DNA of 64,000 nt from Arthrobacter sp. MYb213 (GTDB lineage: Bacteria; Actinomycetota; Actinomycetes; Actinomycetales; Micrococcaceae): NCBI RefSeq assembly GCF_002979915.1, contig NZ_PCQA01000005.1:231821-295820 (forward strand), given 5' to 3'. Each line of letters begins with the position of its first letter. The stretch's first letter is position 1. Below the pieces are notes generated by a model. That model was not told the origin of the DNA, did no database searches, and was given only the letters and a program-made list of their open reading frames with translations. This document shows, piece by piece, positions 1 to 9,041 of this stretch. Both the position numbers and the translations under genes were made by a program.

Positions 1-855
1 GGGGCTACCGAAATCCGTCGACTGGCCGAGGAACTTGGGATTCGTCCCACGAAAACCCTCGGGCAGAACTTTGTGATTGATGGAAACACGATCCGTAGGA
101 TCGTAGCCACCGCGAATGTCTCGCCAGACGAGACTGTCCTTGAGGTCGGTCCGGGCCTCGGTTCGTTGACCCTGGGCATCATGGACGCCGCCGCAAAGGT
201 GGTGGCGGTCGAGATCGACCCGCCGCTTGCCAAGCGGTTGCCGCAGACCATGGCGGAGATGCGCCCGGGCCGTGAAGATGACCTGACGGTGATCCTCAAC
301 GACGCCATGAAGATCAGTGAACTTCCCGGAAATCCCACCGCGTTGGTCGCCAACTTGCCATATAACGTCGCGGTGCCTGTGGTGCTGCACCTGATGGAAC
401 ATTTTGAATCCATCAAACATGGTCTGGTGATGGTCCAGGACGAGGTCGCAGACCGAATGTGTGCTGCTCCCGGAAATAAGACTTACGGTGTCCCCTCGGT
501 GAAGGGTGCCTGGTATGGCACCATGCGCAAGGCTGGCGTCATTGGGATGAACGTCTTTTGGCCCGCGCCGAAGATTCATTCCGGACTGGTGGCTTTCACC
601 CGCGATAAAGACCGCAGTGGAGCACCAGACCGCAAAGAAGTTTTTGCCATTATCGATGCGGCTTTTGCCCAACGTCGCAAGACTTTGCGTGCTGCGTTGT
701 CTGGCTGGGCAGGCTCAGGTGCTCGCGCAGAACAGATTTTGCTGGCCGCGGGTATCGATCCGAAGGAACGTGGCGAGAAGCTGGATGTTGAAGGCTTCAT
801 CTCTATCGCTCGGGCAGCTCACACGGTGCCGGCCCTAGAACAGACCGAAAAATAA
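1..855 (+). CDS. rsmA: 16S rRNA dimethyladenosine transferase RsmA/KsgA, 5' end cut by window
   Basis: Dimethylates the two adjacent adenines in the 3'-terminal helix of 16S rRNA, using S-adenosylmethionine, late in 30S assembly. The frame is open from base 1 and begins inside the conserved N-terminal stretch ([13 protein letters not shown]), so a few N-terminal codons lie outside the window and the GTG at 73 is internal. The SAM motif [10 protein letters not shown] and the catalytic [10 protein letters not shown] block are visible, followed by the [10 protein letters not shown] region of the small C-terminal domain. The stop is 2 bp before the ispE ATG, so the two are probably co-transcribed, the usual actinobacterial arrangement. 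Identification is firm. Confidence 0.96.
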   Translation, partial: GATEIRRLAEELGIRPTKTLGQNFVIDGNTIRRIVATANVSPDETVLEVGPGLGSLTLGIMDAAAKVVAVEIDPPLAKRLPQTMAEMRPGREDDLTVILNDAMKISELPGNPTALVANLPYNVAVPVVLHLMEHFESIKHGLVMVQDEVADRMCAAPGNKTYGVPSVKGAWYGTMRKAGVIGMNVFWPAPKIHSGLVAFTRDKDRSGAPDRKEVFAIIDAAFAQRRKTLRAALSGWAGSGARAEQILLAAGIDPKERGEKLDVEGFISIARAAHTVPALEQTEK

Positions 856-857
856 TA

Positions 858-1790
858 ATGGTCAAACATCGTGTCATCACTACCGCCCCAGGGAAGATCA
901 ACTGTTATTTCCGGGTGGGACCGCCTCGTGAAGATGGCTACCACGAGGTTGCTAGCCTCTATGTGGCGGTCTCCTTGCTGGAACAGATCGAAGCGACGCT
1001 GCGGGAAGACGGCGAATTGCAGCTGAGCCTTGAACCTGGTTCTCCCGTGGTTTCTGATCCTGATAACTTCCCGTTGGGTCCAAACAATCTAGTGTGGAAA
1101 GCTGCGCAGCTTCTTCGCGAGCATACCGGGTGCACCTTGGGTGCTAACCTGCACATCACCAAACGCGTTCCCATTGCCGGAGGTATGGGCGGTGGTTCCG
1201 CGGATGCGGCAGCCGCTTTGGTGGCTTGTAATGAGTTGTGGGGGACCGGGCTAGACCGCGAGGAGCTTGGGCGACTGGGCGCACGGCTAGGAGCCGACGT
1301 TCCCTTTGCCCTGATGGGTGGAGCCGCTATTGGGTTGGGCATCGGCGATCAGCTGGCCCCCTTGCTCACCCGAGCAAAAACTCAGTGGGTATTGATTCCC
1401 GCAAGCTTTGGGCTGTCTACCCCTCGGGTCTACTCGATGCTTGACCGATTGCGCGCGGGGCAAGAGGTTGAGGTCCCGCAAGAGATTGACCCGCAGGTGA
1501 TCAAGGCACTGATGGCATCAGATGCCGAAGCGCTGTCGCAACTGCTGGTCAATGACCTGACTCAAGCTTCGTTGGCTTTGGCTCCCGAGTTAGGAACCGT
1601 GCGAGACCTCGCCGAAGGTGCGGGAGCGCTGCGCGCAATGGTCTCCGGTTCGGGTCCAACCCTCGCGTTACTGGTGCGCGATGCAGAGCATGCCCAGCAG
1701 GTGATGACCCAGCTTGGTGACGAGGTAGGCGTTGCTACGCTGATGGTCACTGCCCCTGCTCCTGGTGCTCGAGTGGAACTTTCCGAGTAA
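858..1790 (+). CDS. ispE: 4-diphosphocytidyl-2-C-methyl-D-erythritol kinase
   Basis: GHMP-family kinase of the MEP isoprenoid pathway; it phosphorylates the 2-hydroxyl of CDP-methylerythritol with ATP in the cytosol. The 310-residue length is normal. The N-terminus TAPGKINCYFRVG carries the substrate-side Lys, the glycine-rich ATP loop is PIAGGMGGGSADAAAAL at about residues 98-114, and the C-terminal GHMP motif MVSGSGPTLALLV lies near residues 258-270. It starts 2 bp after rsmA. In related genomes the next gene is usually the ABC-F ATPase, which here lies almost 40 kb away at 41482-43275, so ispE marks the left edge of an inserted or expanded region (inference). Confidence 0.96.
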   Translation: MVKHRVITTAPGKINCYFRVGPPREDGYHEVASLYVAVSLLEQIEATLREDGELQLSLEPGSPVVSDPDNFPLGPNNLVWKAAQLLREHTGCTLGANLHITKRVPIAGGMGGGSADAAAALVACNELWGTGLDREELGRLGARLGADVPFALMGGAAIGLGIGDQLAPLLTRAKTQWVLIPASFGLSTPRVYSMLDRLRAGQEVEVPQEIDPQVIKALMASDAEALSQLLVNDLTQASLALAPELGTVRDLAEGAGALRAMVSGSGPTLALLVRDAEHAQQVMTQLGDEVGVATLMVTAPAPGARVELSE

Positions 1791-1889
1791 TAGTCCAGAG
1801 CCTTGCCAGAGTTTCAGGCTGACCCTAGAGTGATTCCAGAACCATAAAGTGAGTGTGGTTCATTTATTCGTTGCGGACGAAAGAATCAC

Positions 1890-3260
1890 ATGATCAATGG
1901 CCAGGTTTCTCATTGGTGGGAGCAAATTGGGTTGCCCGCTGCACGCCCAACGCTGAACGAATCACTTGAAGTTGATGTAGCGATCGTGGGTGCTGGATTT
2001 ACCGGTCTATGGTCCGCTTATTATTTGAAGCAAGCAGACCCCTCTCTGCGCATCGCAATCTTGGAACAACGGCACATTGGTTATGGCGCCTCGGGACGTA
2101 ACGGTGGGTGGTTAACCAACACTATTACCGGTGGGCGCGAACAGTATCTAAAATCCCATGGTCGTCAGGCCGCTACAGACTTCCAGCTAGCCATGAATCA
2201 CACCGTCGCTGAAGTGATTCGGATCTGCCGGGCTGAGCAAATCGAGGCAGATATCTTGCCTGGTGGTGAATTCGAAGTCGCCTACAACGCGGCACAATTT
2301 GCCAGACTGCGGGAGTTCGTTAAGGACGAAAATTCTTGGGAGCACACCGACGTACAACTGCTGACGCAAGATCATGCGACAGTGAGAATCGGTGTGGAAG
2401 GTGCTCTGGGTGCTGCCTGGCATCCACATGCCGCGCGGATTCAGCCGGCAAAACTCGTCAGTGGCCTAGCGCGCGTAGTCCAGTCCCTTGGTGTAGAAAT
2501 CTATGAGAATACCCGTGTGACCGAAATTCGACCCCATCAACTGGATTTTGCGGGCGGTCAGGTGACCGCCGAATTTATTATCCGAGCGACGGAGGGCTTT
2601 ACTGCCGGGATCAAGGGACACAAGCGGCTCTGGCTTCCGATGAATTCGTCGATGATCGCCACCGAGCCTTTAGAGGCAAGCTTTTGGGATGAAGTGAATT
2701 GGAGCCAAGGCGAAGTGCTCGGCGACTTCGCCCACGTTTACATGTACGCGCAACGCACGGCCGATGACCGAATTGCTATCGGCGGGCGCGGGGTCCCGTA
2801 CAAGTATGGTTCCCGGACAGATCTTGATGGACAGACACCAGAAGCGAGTATCAAAGGGTTGCAAGAAATTTTGCATACCCTCTTCCCGCAAACACGGCTT
2901 ACCAACATAGATCACGCCTGGTCCGGAGTGCTGGGGGTTCCACGTGATTGGGCGGCAACAGTTGGACTCGATTCGCCCAGTGGAATAGCTTGGGCAGGAG
3001 GGTATGTGGGTACCGGGGTGGCCACCACTAATCTTGCAGGACGTACCTTGCGAGACCTGGTGTTGGGGCGGAACTCTGACCTAGTTGCCCTACCGTGGGT
3101 AAACCATCAAGCAAGACTCTGGGAACCCGAGCCTTTGCGATGGATTGCCACTAAAGGGCTCTATGCCGCCTATGGGCTCGCGGACAGGCAAGAGACTAAA
3201 GGCAGTTCGCATACTTCGCCGATCGCTCATATCGCGGATCTGGTGACGGGTAAGCGCTAA
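1890..3260 (+). CDS. FAD-dependent amine/amino-acid oxidoreductase, DadA/PuuB-like
   Basis: A 456-residue flavoprotein of the D-amino-acid oxidase superfamily. The N-terminal dinucleotide fold is clear (VDVAIVGAGFTGLWSAYYL, residues 28-46, with GxGxxG), followed by the GASGRNGGWL motif typical of gamma-glutamylputrescine oxidase/DadA relatives. The C-terminal WAGGYVGTGVATTNLAGR block supplies the second FAD contact. Such enzymes oxidise amines or amino acids to imines with release of peroxide or electron transfer; the substrate cannot be read from sequence. It stands alone, 99 bp after ispE and ahead of the copper operon, with no visible partner genes. The start at 1890 has only a weak upstream purine run. 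Confidence 0.85.
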   Translation: MINGQVSHWWEQIGLPAARPTLNESLEVDVAIVGAGFTGLWSAYYLKQADPSLRIAILEQRHIGYGASGRNGGWLTNTITGGREQYLKSHGRQAATDFQLAMNHTVAEVIRICRAEQIEADILPGGEFEVAYNAAQFARLREFVKDENSWEHTDVQLLTQDHATVRIGVEGALGAAWHPHAARIQPAKLVSGLARVVQSLGVEIYENTRVTEIRPHQLDFAGGQVTAEFIIRATEGFTAGIKGHKRLWLPMNSSMIATEPLEASFWDEVNWSQGEVLGDFAHVYMYAQRTADDRIAIGGRGVPYKYGSRTDLDGQTPEASIKGLQEILHTLFPQTRLTNIDHAWSGVLGVPRDWAATVGLDSPSGIAWAGGYVGTGVATTNLAGRTLRDLVLGRNSDLVALPWVNHQARLWEPEPLRWIATKGLYAAYGLADRQETKGSSHTSPIAHIADLVTGKR

Positions 3261-3400
3261 AGCTTTGATCTGGCACTCTTATCGCGTCAGGGTGTTACGA
3301 ACAGAACCGATTCCAGATCTTGGACTGGAGTCTTATTGTTGCGCGCATTTACCTAATCTTGTCTTTGTGGACGTGACCTGCTTATTTATTGGCTATTCCC

Positions 3401-3444
3401 GTATACCCTTAGGGGGTACTTGAAATATACCCTCTAGGGGTATA
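3401..3444. promoter_or_regulatory. Two CsoR-type operators upstream of copZ-copA
   Basis: Two tandem G/C-tract inverted repeats of the CsoR/RcnR class: one around 3401-3419 (GTATACCCTTAGGGGGTAC) and a near-perfect one at 3426-3444 (TATACCCTCTAGGGGTATA). They lie about 105-150 bp upstream of copZ. The same architecture, two boxes with a C-run/G-run centre, recurs at 6543-6601 beside the repressor gene, so one regulator may control both units. Binding is inferred from sequence form only. Confidence 0.75.
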
Positions 3445-3548
3445 TGCTCTTGGTGTAGGCAAGCTGGCGAGCATTCGTCTCCGGTTGTCTAGCTAATAAC
3501 TCGTAAGACGAAGAAATTACGAGCAGAATACAACTTACGGAGGTAGCC

Positions 3549-3776
3549 ATGAGCTCCAACATCACTTTGAAGATTGACGGTTTGACCTGTGGACACTGCG
3601 TCTCATCGGTCACTGAAGAGCTACAGGAAATAGCCGGAGTGGGTGCTGTCGAGGTTGACCTTGTTGTTGGTGGAACCTCTACTGCGACCGTTGCTACCGA
3701 GGCGCAGGTGGAAAATTCTGTATTCGAAGCAGCCATATCTGAAGCCGGGTATAACCTCGTCTCTGTCGACGCGTAA
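3549..3776 (+). CDS. copZ: Copper chaperone CopZ-like heavy-metal-associated protein
   Basis: A 75-residue single HMA domain with the metal site GLTCGHCV (residues 14-21, CxxC), the normal size for CopZ. CopZ proteins carry Cu(I) in the cytosol to the copper ATPase and to the copper repressor. A strong ribosome site GGAGG sits 6 bp before the ATG. It precedes copA by 67 bp on the same strand and follows the two CsoR-type operators, so it is probably the first gene of a copper-induced operon. Confidence 0.92.
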   Translation: MSSNITLKIDGLTCGHCVSSVTEELQEIAGVGAVEVDLVVGGTSTATVATEAQVENSVFEAAISEAGYNLVSVDA

Positions 3777-3843
3777 AGGGTAGCCCCACGGGGCGAAGGT
3801 CAGTGCGCTAATCCGCAGCCAGATGTAAGAAAGAAATGGATTC

Positions 3844-6135
3844 ATGAGTAACGACACTGCATTCCCCACTAACCAGCGCATAGTCGAGTTAGATATTCAG
3901 GGAATGACCTGCGCCTCTTGTGTGGGTCGAGTCGAGCGCAAACTGGGCAAGATTGAAGGCGTTGAAGCGCTGGTCAACTTGCCGTTGGAATCGGCGCGCA
4001 TCACCGTTCCGCAAGACGTGAGCGACGAAATATTGATCTCAACCGTGGAGTCGGCCGGCTATAAAGCCAGCCTCAAAGTTGACCAGTACGCGAAGCCATC
4101 GGCTCCAGTGCTGCATGACGGTGATCAGGGCATTCTTGAATCTCCGGCACAGCTCGAACCAATCCAAAAGAAAGCAGCGCCAGCGGTCGGTGCGGACCTG
4201 AAGAAACGGCTGATTGTAGCTGCCATCTTCACCGCACCACTCTTTGTCATATCCATGATTCCCGGCGCTCAATTCCCACACTGGGGTTGGGTAGCGCTGG
4301 TTCTGGCCACGCCCGTCACCTTCTGGTCGGCCTGGCCATTTCACCGATCAGCCGCGATAAATGCACGTCACTTCGCCTCCACTATGGATACCTTGGTATC
4401 TATCGGTGTGTTGGCCGCATACTTCTATTCGCTGTGGCAGTTGATTGCAGATCCTAATATCACTGCCCACACCGGTATGTCGATGAGTGAGCATGCCTTG
4501 TACTTCGAAACTGCTGGCGTCGTAGCGACTTTCCTCCTACTTGGACGGTGGTTGGAAGCACGCGCCAAAGCTCGCGCGGGTGACGCATTAAAGACACTGC
4601 TGGATCTGGGAGCCAAAGAAGCGACCCTGATCAGAGACGGCGTGGAAACGAAGGTTTCGGCCGATACCCTGGTGCCCGGAGATGAATTCATTGTGCGCCC
4701 GGGGGAGAAGATCGCCACCGACGGCTTCGTGGTCTCCGGACACTCGGCGGTAGATACCGCGCTAGTCACTGGTGAATCTGTTCCCGTAGAGGTTGGCCCG
4801 GATGACACGGTCACCGGAGCTACAATCAATACCTCAGGCGCCCTAATTATTCGCACTACCCGCGTGGGTAAAGACACCACATTGGCGCAAATGGGACGCT
4901 TGGTCTCCGAAGCGCAGACCGGCAAGGCTCCGATTGCCCGGCTGGCGGACAGGATCTCCTCGGTCTTTGTACCTATTGTGCTGGTTATCGCCCTCGGTAC
5001 TTTTGTTACCTGGTTACTTGTTACCGGAGATATGGGTGCGGCTGTCGCGGCCTCCGTTGCGGTATTGGTTATCGCTTGCCCCTGTGCATTAGGTCTGGCA
5101 ACACCTATTGGATTGTTGGTCGGTACAGGGCGAGGAGCCCAGCTAGGTATTCTGATTCGTGGCCCGCAAGTTCTAGAGGACACACGTAAGGTTGACACGG
5201 TTCTGTTGGATAAGACCGGAACCGTCACCGAGGGAAACCTTGCGGTCACCTCCACTACCGCGGCTGAAGGGTTTGCTGAAAGCACCGTTTTGGCACTCGC
5301 AGGTGCTGCCGAAGCCAAATCCGAGCACCCAATCGCCCAGGCAATTGTCGAGGCAGCAAGAGCAGAAGGCGACCTGCTAGCTTCAAGCGATTTCAGCTCG
5401 GCCGCTGGCGGAGGCGTTCGCGCAGTGGTCGATGGGCAGACGGTGGTAGCAGGGCGCGTCAGCTGGTTGAAAGAGAACGGAATTGAACTGACCGAGGGGC
5501 AACATGCGGACCTGACCGCTGCACAACAAGCCGGTGCTACCTCGATCATGGTTGGCGTTGATGGGGTCTTCGCGGGGTTGGTCAACTTGACCGACACGAT
5601 CAAGGAATCTTCTGCGGCTGCTATCGCTAGGCTTAAGGATTTGGGACTGCGCCCGGTGCTACTGACCGGTGACAATAGGGCGGTGGCCGAACTCGTGGCG
5701 GCCAAGGTAGGTATTGCGCCCGAAGATGTCTTCGCAGATGTCTTCCCCGAGGGGAAAGCCGAAGCCGTGCGTAAGCTCCAAGCGCAAGGCAAGGTTGTGG
5801 CCATGGTGGGTGACGGTGTTAATGACGCACCTGCCCTGGCTCAGGCCGACCTGGGTATCGCGATGGGTTCCGGCACCGATGTGGCTATTGAGGCCGCGGA
5901 TGTGACCATCATGGGCAACGATATAGATCAGGTAGCCCAGTCCATCGAACTGTCTCGCAAAACTTTGGGAACTATCAAGATGAACCTTTTCTGGGCATTC
6001 ATCTACAACACCGCCGGAATCCCGGTGGCAGCCTTGGGGTTCTTGAATCCGATGATTGCAGGCGCTGCCATGGCCGCCAGTTCCGTATTGGTTGTAGCTA
6101 ACTCGCTACGATTGCGTGGGTTCGGGCGTAAGTAA
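3844..6135 (+). CDS. copA: Copper-exporting P1B-type ATPase CopA
   Basis: A 763-residue P-type ATPase that pumps Cu(I) out of the cytoplasm. One N-terminal HMA domain carries GMTCASCV (residues 20-27). Membrane helices begin near residue 120. The actuator contains TGES, the transport helix has CPCALGLATP, the phosphorylation site is DKTGT, HP follows in the nucleotide domain (SEHPIAQA), and GDGVNDAPALAQADLGIAMG is the hinge. The last helices carry YNTAGIPVAALG and the MAASSVLVVANSLRLR ending that marks the copper (P1B-1) subgroup. It is downstream of copZ under the same operators and ends just before a strong hairpin terminator. Confidence 0.95.
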   Translation: MSNDTAFPTNQRIVELDIQGMTCASCVGRVERKLGKIEGVEALVNLPLESARITVPQDVSDEILISTVESAGYKASLKVDQYAKPSAPVLHDGDQGILESPAQLEPIQKKAAPAVGADLKKRLIVAAIFTAPLFVISMIPGAQFPHWGWVALVLATPVTFWSAWPFHRSAAINARHFASTMDTLVSIGVLAAYFYSLWQLIADPNITAHTGMSMSEHALYFETAGVVATFLLLGRWLEARAKARAGDALKTLLDLGAKEATLIRDGVETKVSADTLVPGDEFIVRPGEKIATDGFVVSGHSAVDTALVTGESVPVEVGPDDTVTGATINTSGALIIRTTRVGKDTTLAQMGRLVSEAQTGKAPIARLADRISSVFVPIVLVIALGTFVTWLLVTGDMGAAVAASVAVLVIACPCALGLATPIGLLVGTGRGAQLGILIRGPQVLEDTRKVDTVLLDKTGTVTEGNLAVTSTTAAEGFAESTVLALAGAAEAKSEHPIAQAIVEAARAEGDLLASSDFSSAAGGGVRAVVDGQTVVAGRVSWLKENGIELTEGQHADLTAAQQAGATSIMVGVDGVFAGLVNLTDTIKESSAAAIARLKDLGLRPVLLTGDNRAVAELVAAKVGIAPEDVFADVFPEGKAEAVRKLQAQGKVVAMVGDGVNDAPALAQADLGIAMGSGTDVAIEAADVTIMGNDIDQVAQSIELSRKTLGTIKMNLFWAFIYNTAGIPVAALGFLNPMIAGAAMAASSVLVVANSLRLRGFGRK

Positions 6136-6163
6136 TGATTGCCAGCATTGGCGAACTGTAGTG

Positions 6164-6205
6164 AAAAGTGCCGGTTTTCTCCTAGGGGAAGGCCGGCACT
6201 TTTTG
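6164..6205 (+). terminator. Rho-independent terminator after copA
   Basis: An 11-bp stem, AAAAGTGCCGG / CCGGCACTTTT, closes an 18-nt loop and ends in a T run. It lies 29 bp after the copA stop and before the convergent regulator gene, and the A/T flanks suggest it can act for both directions. Confidence 0.85.
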
Positions 6206-6249
6206 CGTCTACTCACATGAGGCCAATTAGGAAACTCGGTGCTGCACGA

Positions 6250-6519
<270 letters not shown>

Positions 6520-6542
6520 TCATGGTGAAGTTTCTTCCATCC

Positions 6543-6601
6543 TATACCCCTGGGGGTTTATTTATTTATGCTAATATTATTTTTTATACCCCTGGGGGTA
6601 T
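6543..6601. promoter_or_regulatory. Paired CsoR/CstR-type operators in the divergent promoter
   Basis: Two inverted repeats with the core TACCCCTGGGGGT sit at about 6543-6560 and 6586-6601 (ATACCCCTGGGGGTAT), separated by an AT-rich stretch that can hold overlapping divergent promoters. They lie between the DUF156 repressor (leftward, start 6507) and the small zinc-ribbon gene (rightward, start 6664), implying self-regulation and co-regulation. They resemble the copZ boxes at 3401-3444. Confidence 0.75.
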
Positions 6602-6663
6602 CGTGATGTGAGCTAATTCCGTAGTTTGCACACGCATGAATCATTGAGTTTAGGGAGCCGAAA

Positions 6664-6840
6664 ATGTGCCGTGCCGTGAAATGTAGCAAGTGCCAGAAAA
6701 CCACCTGGGCAGGATGTGGACAGCACGTTCAGCAAGTTATGGCTAACGTTCCACGCAACTCTCGCTGTGCTTGTGACCCGAACGCGGCTCAAGAAAATAA
6801 GTCGGGCAAGGGCTTTTTCGCGCGTCTTTTCGGCAGGTAG
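6664..6840 (+). CDS. 58-residue mini zinc-ribbon-like protein
   Basis: A short gene, ATG at 6664, with AGGGAG about 6 bp upstream. The product begins MCRAVKCSKCQKTTWAGCGQ, continues HVQQVMANVPRNSRCACDP and ends GKGFFARLFGR. Cysteines at residues 2, 7, 10, 18, 35 and 37 plus His21 suggest one or more zinc sites. Small proteins with a CxxCxKTTWAGCGxHV signature occur widely in Actinobacteria as uncharacterised genes (from memory). It is divergent from the DUF156 repressor across two operators, so it is probably in the same metal or sulfur stress regulon. Function unknown. Confidence 0.75.
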   Translation: MCRAVKCSKCQKTTWAGCGQHVQQVMANVPRNSRCACDPNAAQENKSGKGFFARLFGR

Positions 6841-6949
6841 AGCCAGAATCACGGCGTGGATGATCCGTTCCGAACGTGGCCGGGCCAATAACTTTTACGG
6901 CGCAATTCTGAAGGGGGAAACGTAGCGGCTGATGGGTATAGGTAGTGAA

Positions 6950-7579
6950 TTAGTCACAACGTGAAGCGAGTAGAGACACTCCGCTTCCAGACAGCTCGGA
7001 ACAGTATGCCTTCCTTCCAGTCATCGCCATAATTAGTGCCAAAGTTCTGCCCCGTACGGGCGGGCCATGCCCAATGCTGATGCCGTTTTCGAGGCTCTCT
7101 AATTGCAAACCCTTGATTCTTTTCTTGGCGACAACAACTTGGTCGCTGCCTGCGTAGTATCGAAGTAAAGCATCAAGGGTTTCTTGCCGGTGGGCATGAT
7201 GCAATCCGAGCGGTTGCCGAATATCGTTGCCGTGGACGATCATTTCTCCGAGTAAAGCCAATTTAGGAACCGGGGGAGATGTCCTACTGCCGATGGTTGC
7301 ACAAAAACGTTTCAACGTATCGTCCGGGGTAGAACCGAGCTGTTCGTTGAGTCGGTCCGCCACTTGTTGATCAAAGTCAAAGCGCGCTCGCAGGACACCG
7401 AGAAACCAAGCTGTCCCTGACAAGGTGCCGCTGGCGGTCAGGTGTGCCAATACCTCCCGAACTGTCAGCTCTGTACATAACGACTGGGTTTGCCACTGCG
7501 CCGCATCAATAGATGCCAATTGGTGAGCCAAGACGGTGCGCTCGGTATCGATTTCCTGCCAGATGCTACGTGGATCCAT
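6950..7579 (-). CDS. Maleylpyruvate isomerase family, mycothiol-dependent (DinB-like)
   Basis: A 209-residue member of the DinB-like fold family that includes mycothiol-dependent maleylpyruvate isomerase. The N-terminal helix motif ELTVREVLAHLTASG and the metal-ligand-like GEMIVHGNDIRQPLGL (about residues 110-125) are typical; a histidine in each is expected to bind a divalent metal. Family members transfer or isomerise small molecules using mycothiol, the actinobacterial thiol; the substrate here is unknown. It stands alone, convergent with the zinc-ribbon gene. A second, distant member lies at 25882-26445. Confidence 0.8.
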   Translation of the reverse strand: MDPRSIWQEIDTERTVLAHQLASIDAAQWQTQSLCTELTVREVLAHLTASGTLSGTAWFLGVLRARFDFDQQVADRLNEQLGSTPDDTLKRFCATIGSRTSPPVPKLALLGEMIVHGNDIRQPLGLHHAHRQETLDALLRYYAGSDQVVVAKKRIKGLQLESLENGISIGHGPPVRGRTLALIMAMTGRKAYCSELSGSGVSLLASRCD

Positions 7580-7964
7580 AGAGTCATGTTCGCACGGAAA
7601 AATGAAATTGGTAGAGCAAAATCGAAGGAAGATACGTTTTGGTTCTTCTCCGTGGGATCAATATAGACGAGCAGGACCGGAACGATACTGGGCCTTGGCA
7701 ATTGGTATGAGGAGCCACCATTTTAATCCCGTGCCACCTTTGTTCATTATCGCGCCCATGGATGCGACAAAACCGTCGGCAGTTGCGCTGAAGAAAATAT
7801 CTGAATGCCCGAGTGAAGAACCTGTCTGTTGGTAGGAATCGACTGCCCGCCTTCCATTTCGGAAAGAAACATGTCGATGACGGCTAGTGCTGTGTTGAAA
7901 ATTTGAACATGGATCCGTGTCAGTCTGAATGCCAAGAGCTAAAGAACAGTTGATAATAGTTGTC
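7580..7964. other. Intergenic stretch, no supported gene
   Basis: About 385 bp between two divergent genes. Open frames exist on both strands but none has a recognisable motif, a ribosome site or a family resemblance. It presumably holds the two promoters; I see no clear repeat or operator in it. Confidence 0.5.
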
Positions 7965-8576
7965 ATGCCACAACTTGCCGAAATTACCTCATTCTACGAA
8001 CCTGTACCGCCCGCAGGGCAATCTCCTTACCTTCCTGGCGCAGGGCCATTACCAGACGTTGAGATTGATGAGTGGAACGAAGAGTGGGCAGGACAATTCC
8101 AGTTTCTTGCGACGCAAATCAGAAACGTCTTGGGATGGCGAGCTCTGGCGATTGAGCATGTCGGTTCGACGTCTGTGCAGGAACTCCCGGCGAAACCAAT
8201 CATCGATATAGATTTGGTGGTTGCTGATCCAAATGAAGAACAGCTCTATGTGCCGGGGCTCGAAAATGCCGGCTTTCAACTAGTTGTCCGCGAACCGTGG
8301 TGGTATGGACATCGTGTACTGCGCCACTCGAACCCGGCATGCAACTTACATGTGTTCGGGTATGACAGTCCAGAATTAATCAAACATCGTATTTTCCGTG
8401 ATTGGTTGCGTGCGCACCCAAACGAGCGACGTGTGTACGCAGAAGTGAAACGCGTAGCAGCAACGCAGGCTACGGCGGCTGGCGAACACACCATGCAATA
8501 CAACGCCCGCAAGGAAAGCGTCATCAAAGAAATTTATCACCGAGCTTTTACGGCTATGGGCCTTGTCAAAAATTAA
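7965..8576 (+). CDS. GrpB family protein (UPF0157, nucleotidyltransferase-like)
   Basis: Contains the GrpB signature AIEHVGSTSVQELPAKPIID followed by DLVV, which matches the active-site pattern of the nucleotidyltransferase fold (GS then D-x-D). The rest (HLHVFG-like NLHVFGYDSPE, then RDWLRAHP) is normal for the family, whose role is largely unknown. The frame is also open from an ATG at 7929; 7965 is chosen because it gives a more usual N-terminus, but neither has a good ribosome site, so the start is uncertain. Its stop overlaps the end of a possible broken gene on the other strand. Confidence 0.85.
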   Translation: MPQLAEITSFYEPVPPAGQSPYLPGAGPLPDVEIDEWNEEWAGQFQFLATQIRNVLGWRALAIEHVGSTSVQELPAKPIIDIDLVVADPNEEQLYVPGLENAGFQLVVREPWWYGHRVLRHSNPACNLHVFGYDSPELIKHRIFRDWLRAHPNERRVYAEVKRVAATQATAAGEHTMQYNARKESVIKEIYHRAFTAMGLVKN

Positions 8577-8949
8577 GCCGTGTACCTTCCCAAGCTAGCA
8601 GCGAGATTTTTCTCAGCCGTATTAGGAGTCCATTTTCTGGATTCTTCAGTCTGAACGCTAGTCTTCTCAGAGTCGGGCTTAGCCTTGTCGTCATAGACTC
8701 CAAATTGATTCTTATGGCTATCGGCAAGGACTAATTCAAAGTTGGAATGTTCTTCCAGCACTCCAAGGAATTTGAAAGTTCTCCTTGTCGCAGAGCCGCC
8801 GAAACTTGGGCCTGTATCTTGTCGCTGAGAGTGGCAAATTGGCCGGAATTTAAGTGCCCCGTATAAGGCCCCTTCACCGGGCATTTTCTCGGGCGGGGTA
8901 TACGGGAATCTGAAATCTTTGAAAACTCGGAGTTTCGAAAATTTACCAA
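8573..8949 (-). pseudogene. Possible frameshifted gene remnant of unknown function
   Basis: Two minus-strand frames join into one plausible protein if a single frameshift is allowed near 8765-8775. The upstream part reads FATLSDKIQAQVSAALRQGE and the downstream part VLEEHSNFELVLADSHKN, then QFGVYDDKAKPD, ending near 8573. Neither half has a good start and no family is recognised. The upstream part runs through a palindromic repeat at 8855-8906, which argues that the 5' end is lost or recombined. This may be chance; low confidence. Confidence 0.25.
8855..8906. repeat. Dispersed palindromic element, compound copy
   Basis: An inner hairpin runs 8855-8883 (TGCCC ... AAGG-CC-CCTT ... GGGCA) and a larger pair of arms, CCCGTATA at 8858-8865 and TATACGGG at 8899-8906, spans it. 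It belongs to the family with consensus arms GTCCCGTA / TACGGGAC seen repeatedly to 40.3 kb. It lies on the 3' side of the lspA operon. Confidence 0.65.
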
Positions 8950-8964
8950 GTCAACGGATCGAGT

Positions 8965-8992
8965 GTCCCGTATAACGACCGTCTTACGGGAC
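8965..8992. repeat. Dispersed palindromic element, best-preserved copy
   Basis: A 28-nt palindrome with perfect 8-bp arms GTCCCGTA (8965-8972) and TACGGGAC (8985-8992) and a smaller inner stem ACG-AC-CGT. It is the clearest member of the family and sits about 50 bp beyond the lspA stop, at the 3' end of the metal-resistance operon. There is no T run, so it is not a typical intrinsic terminator. Confidence 0.75.
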
Positions 8993-9041
8993 GTCGGCGG
9001 TTCAGTTTCGCCAGCATGTCAGCGCGCATGCGTAAAGGTGG

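Noticed and set aside
4425..5804. 459-codon minus-strand open frame opposite copA
   Set aside because: Antisense shadow of copA with low-complexity Thr/Ser/Ala composition and no ribosome site.
7536..7966. Overlapping frames of about 100 codons on both strands between 7.54 and 7.97 kb
   Set aside because: None has a ribosome site, motif or consistent coding look; they overlap the starts of real divergent genes.
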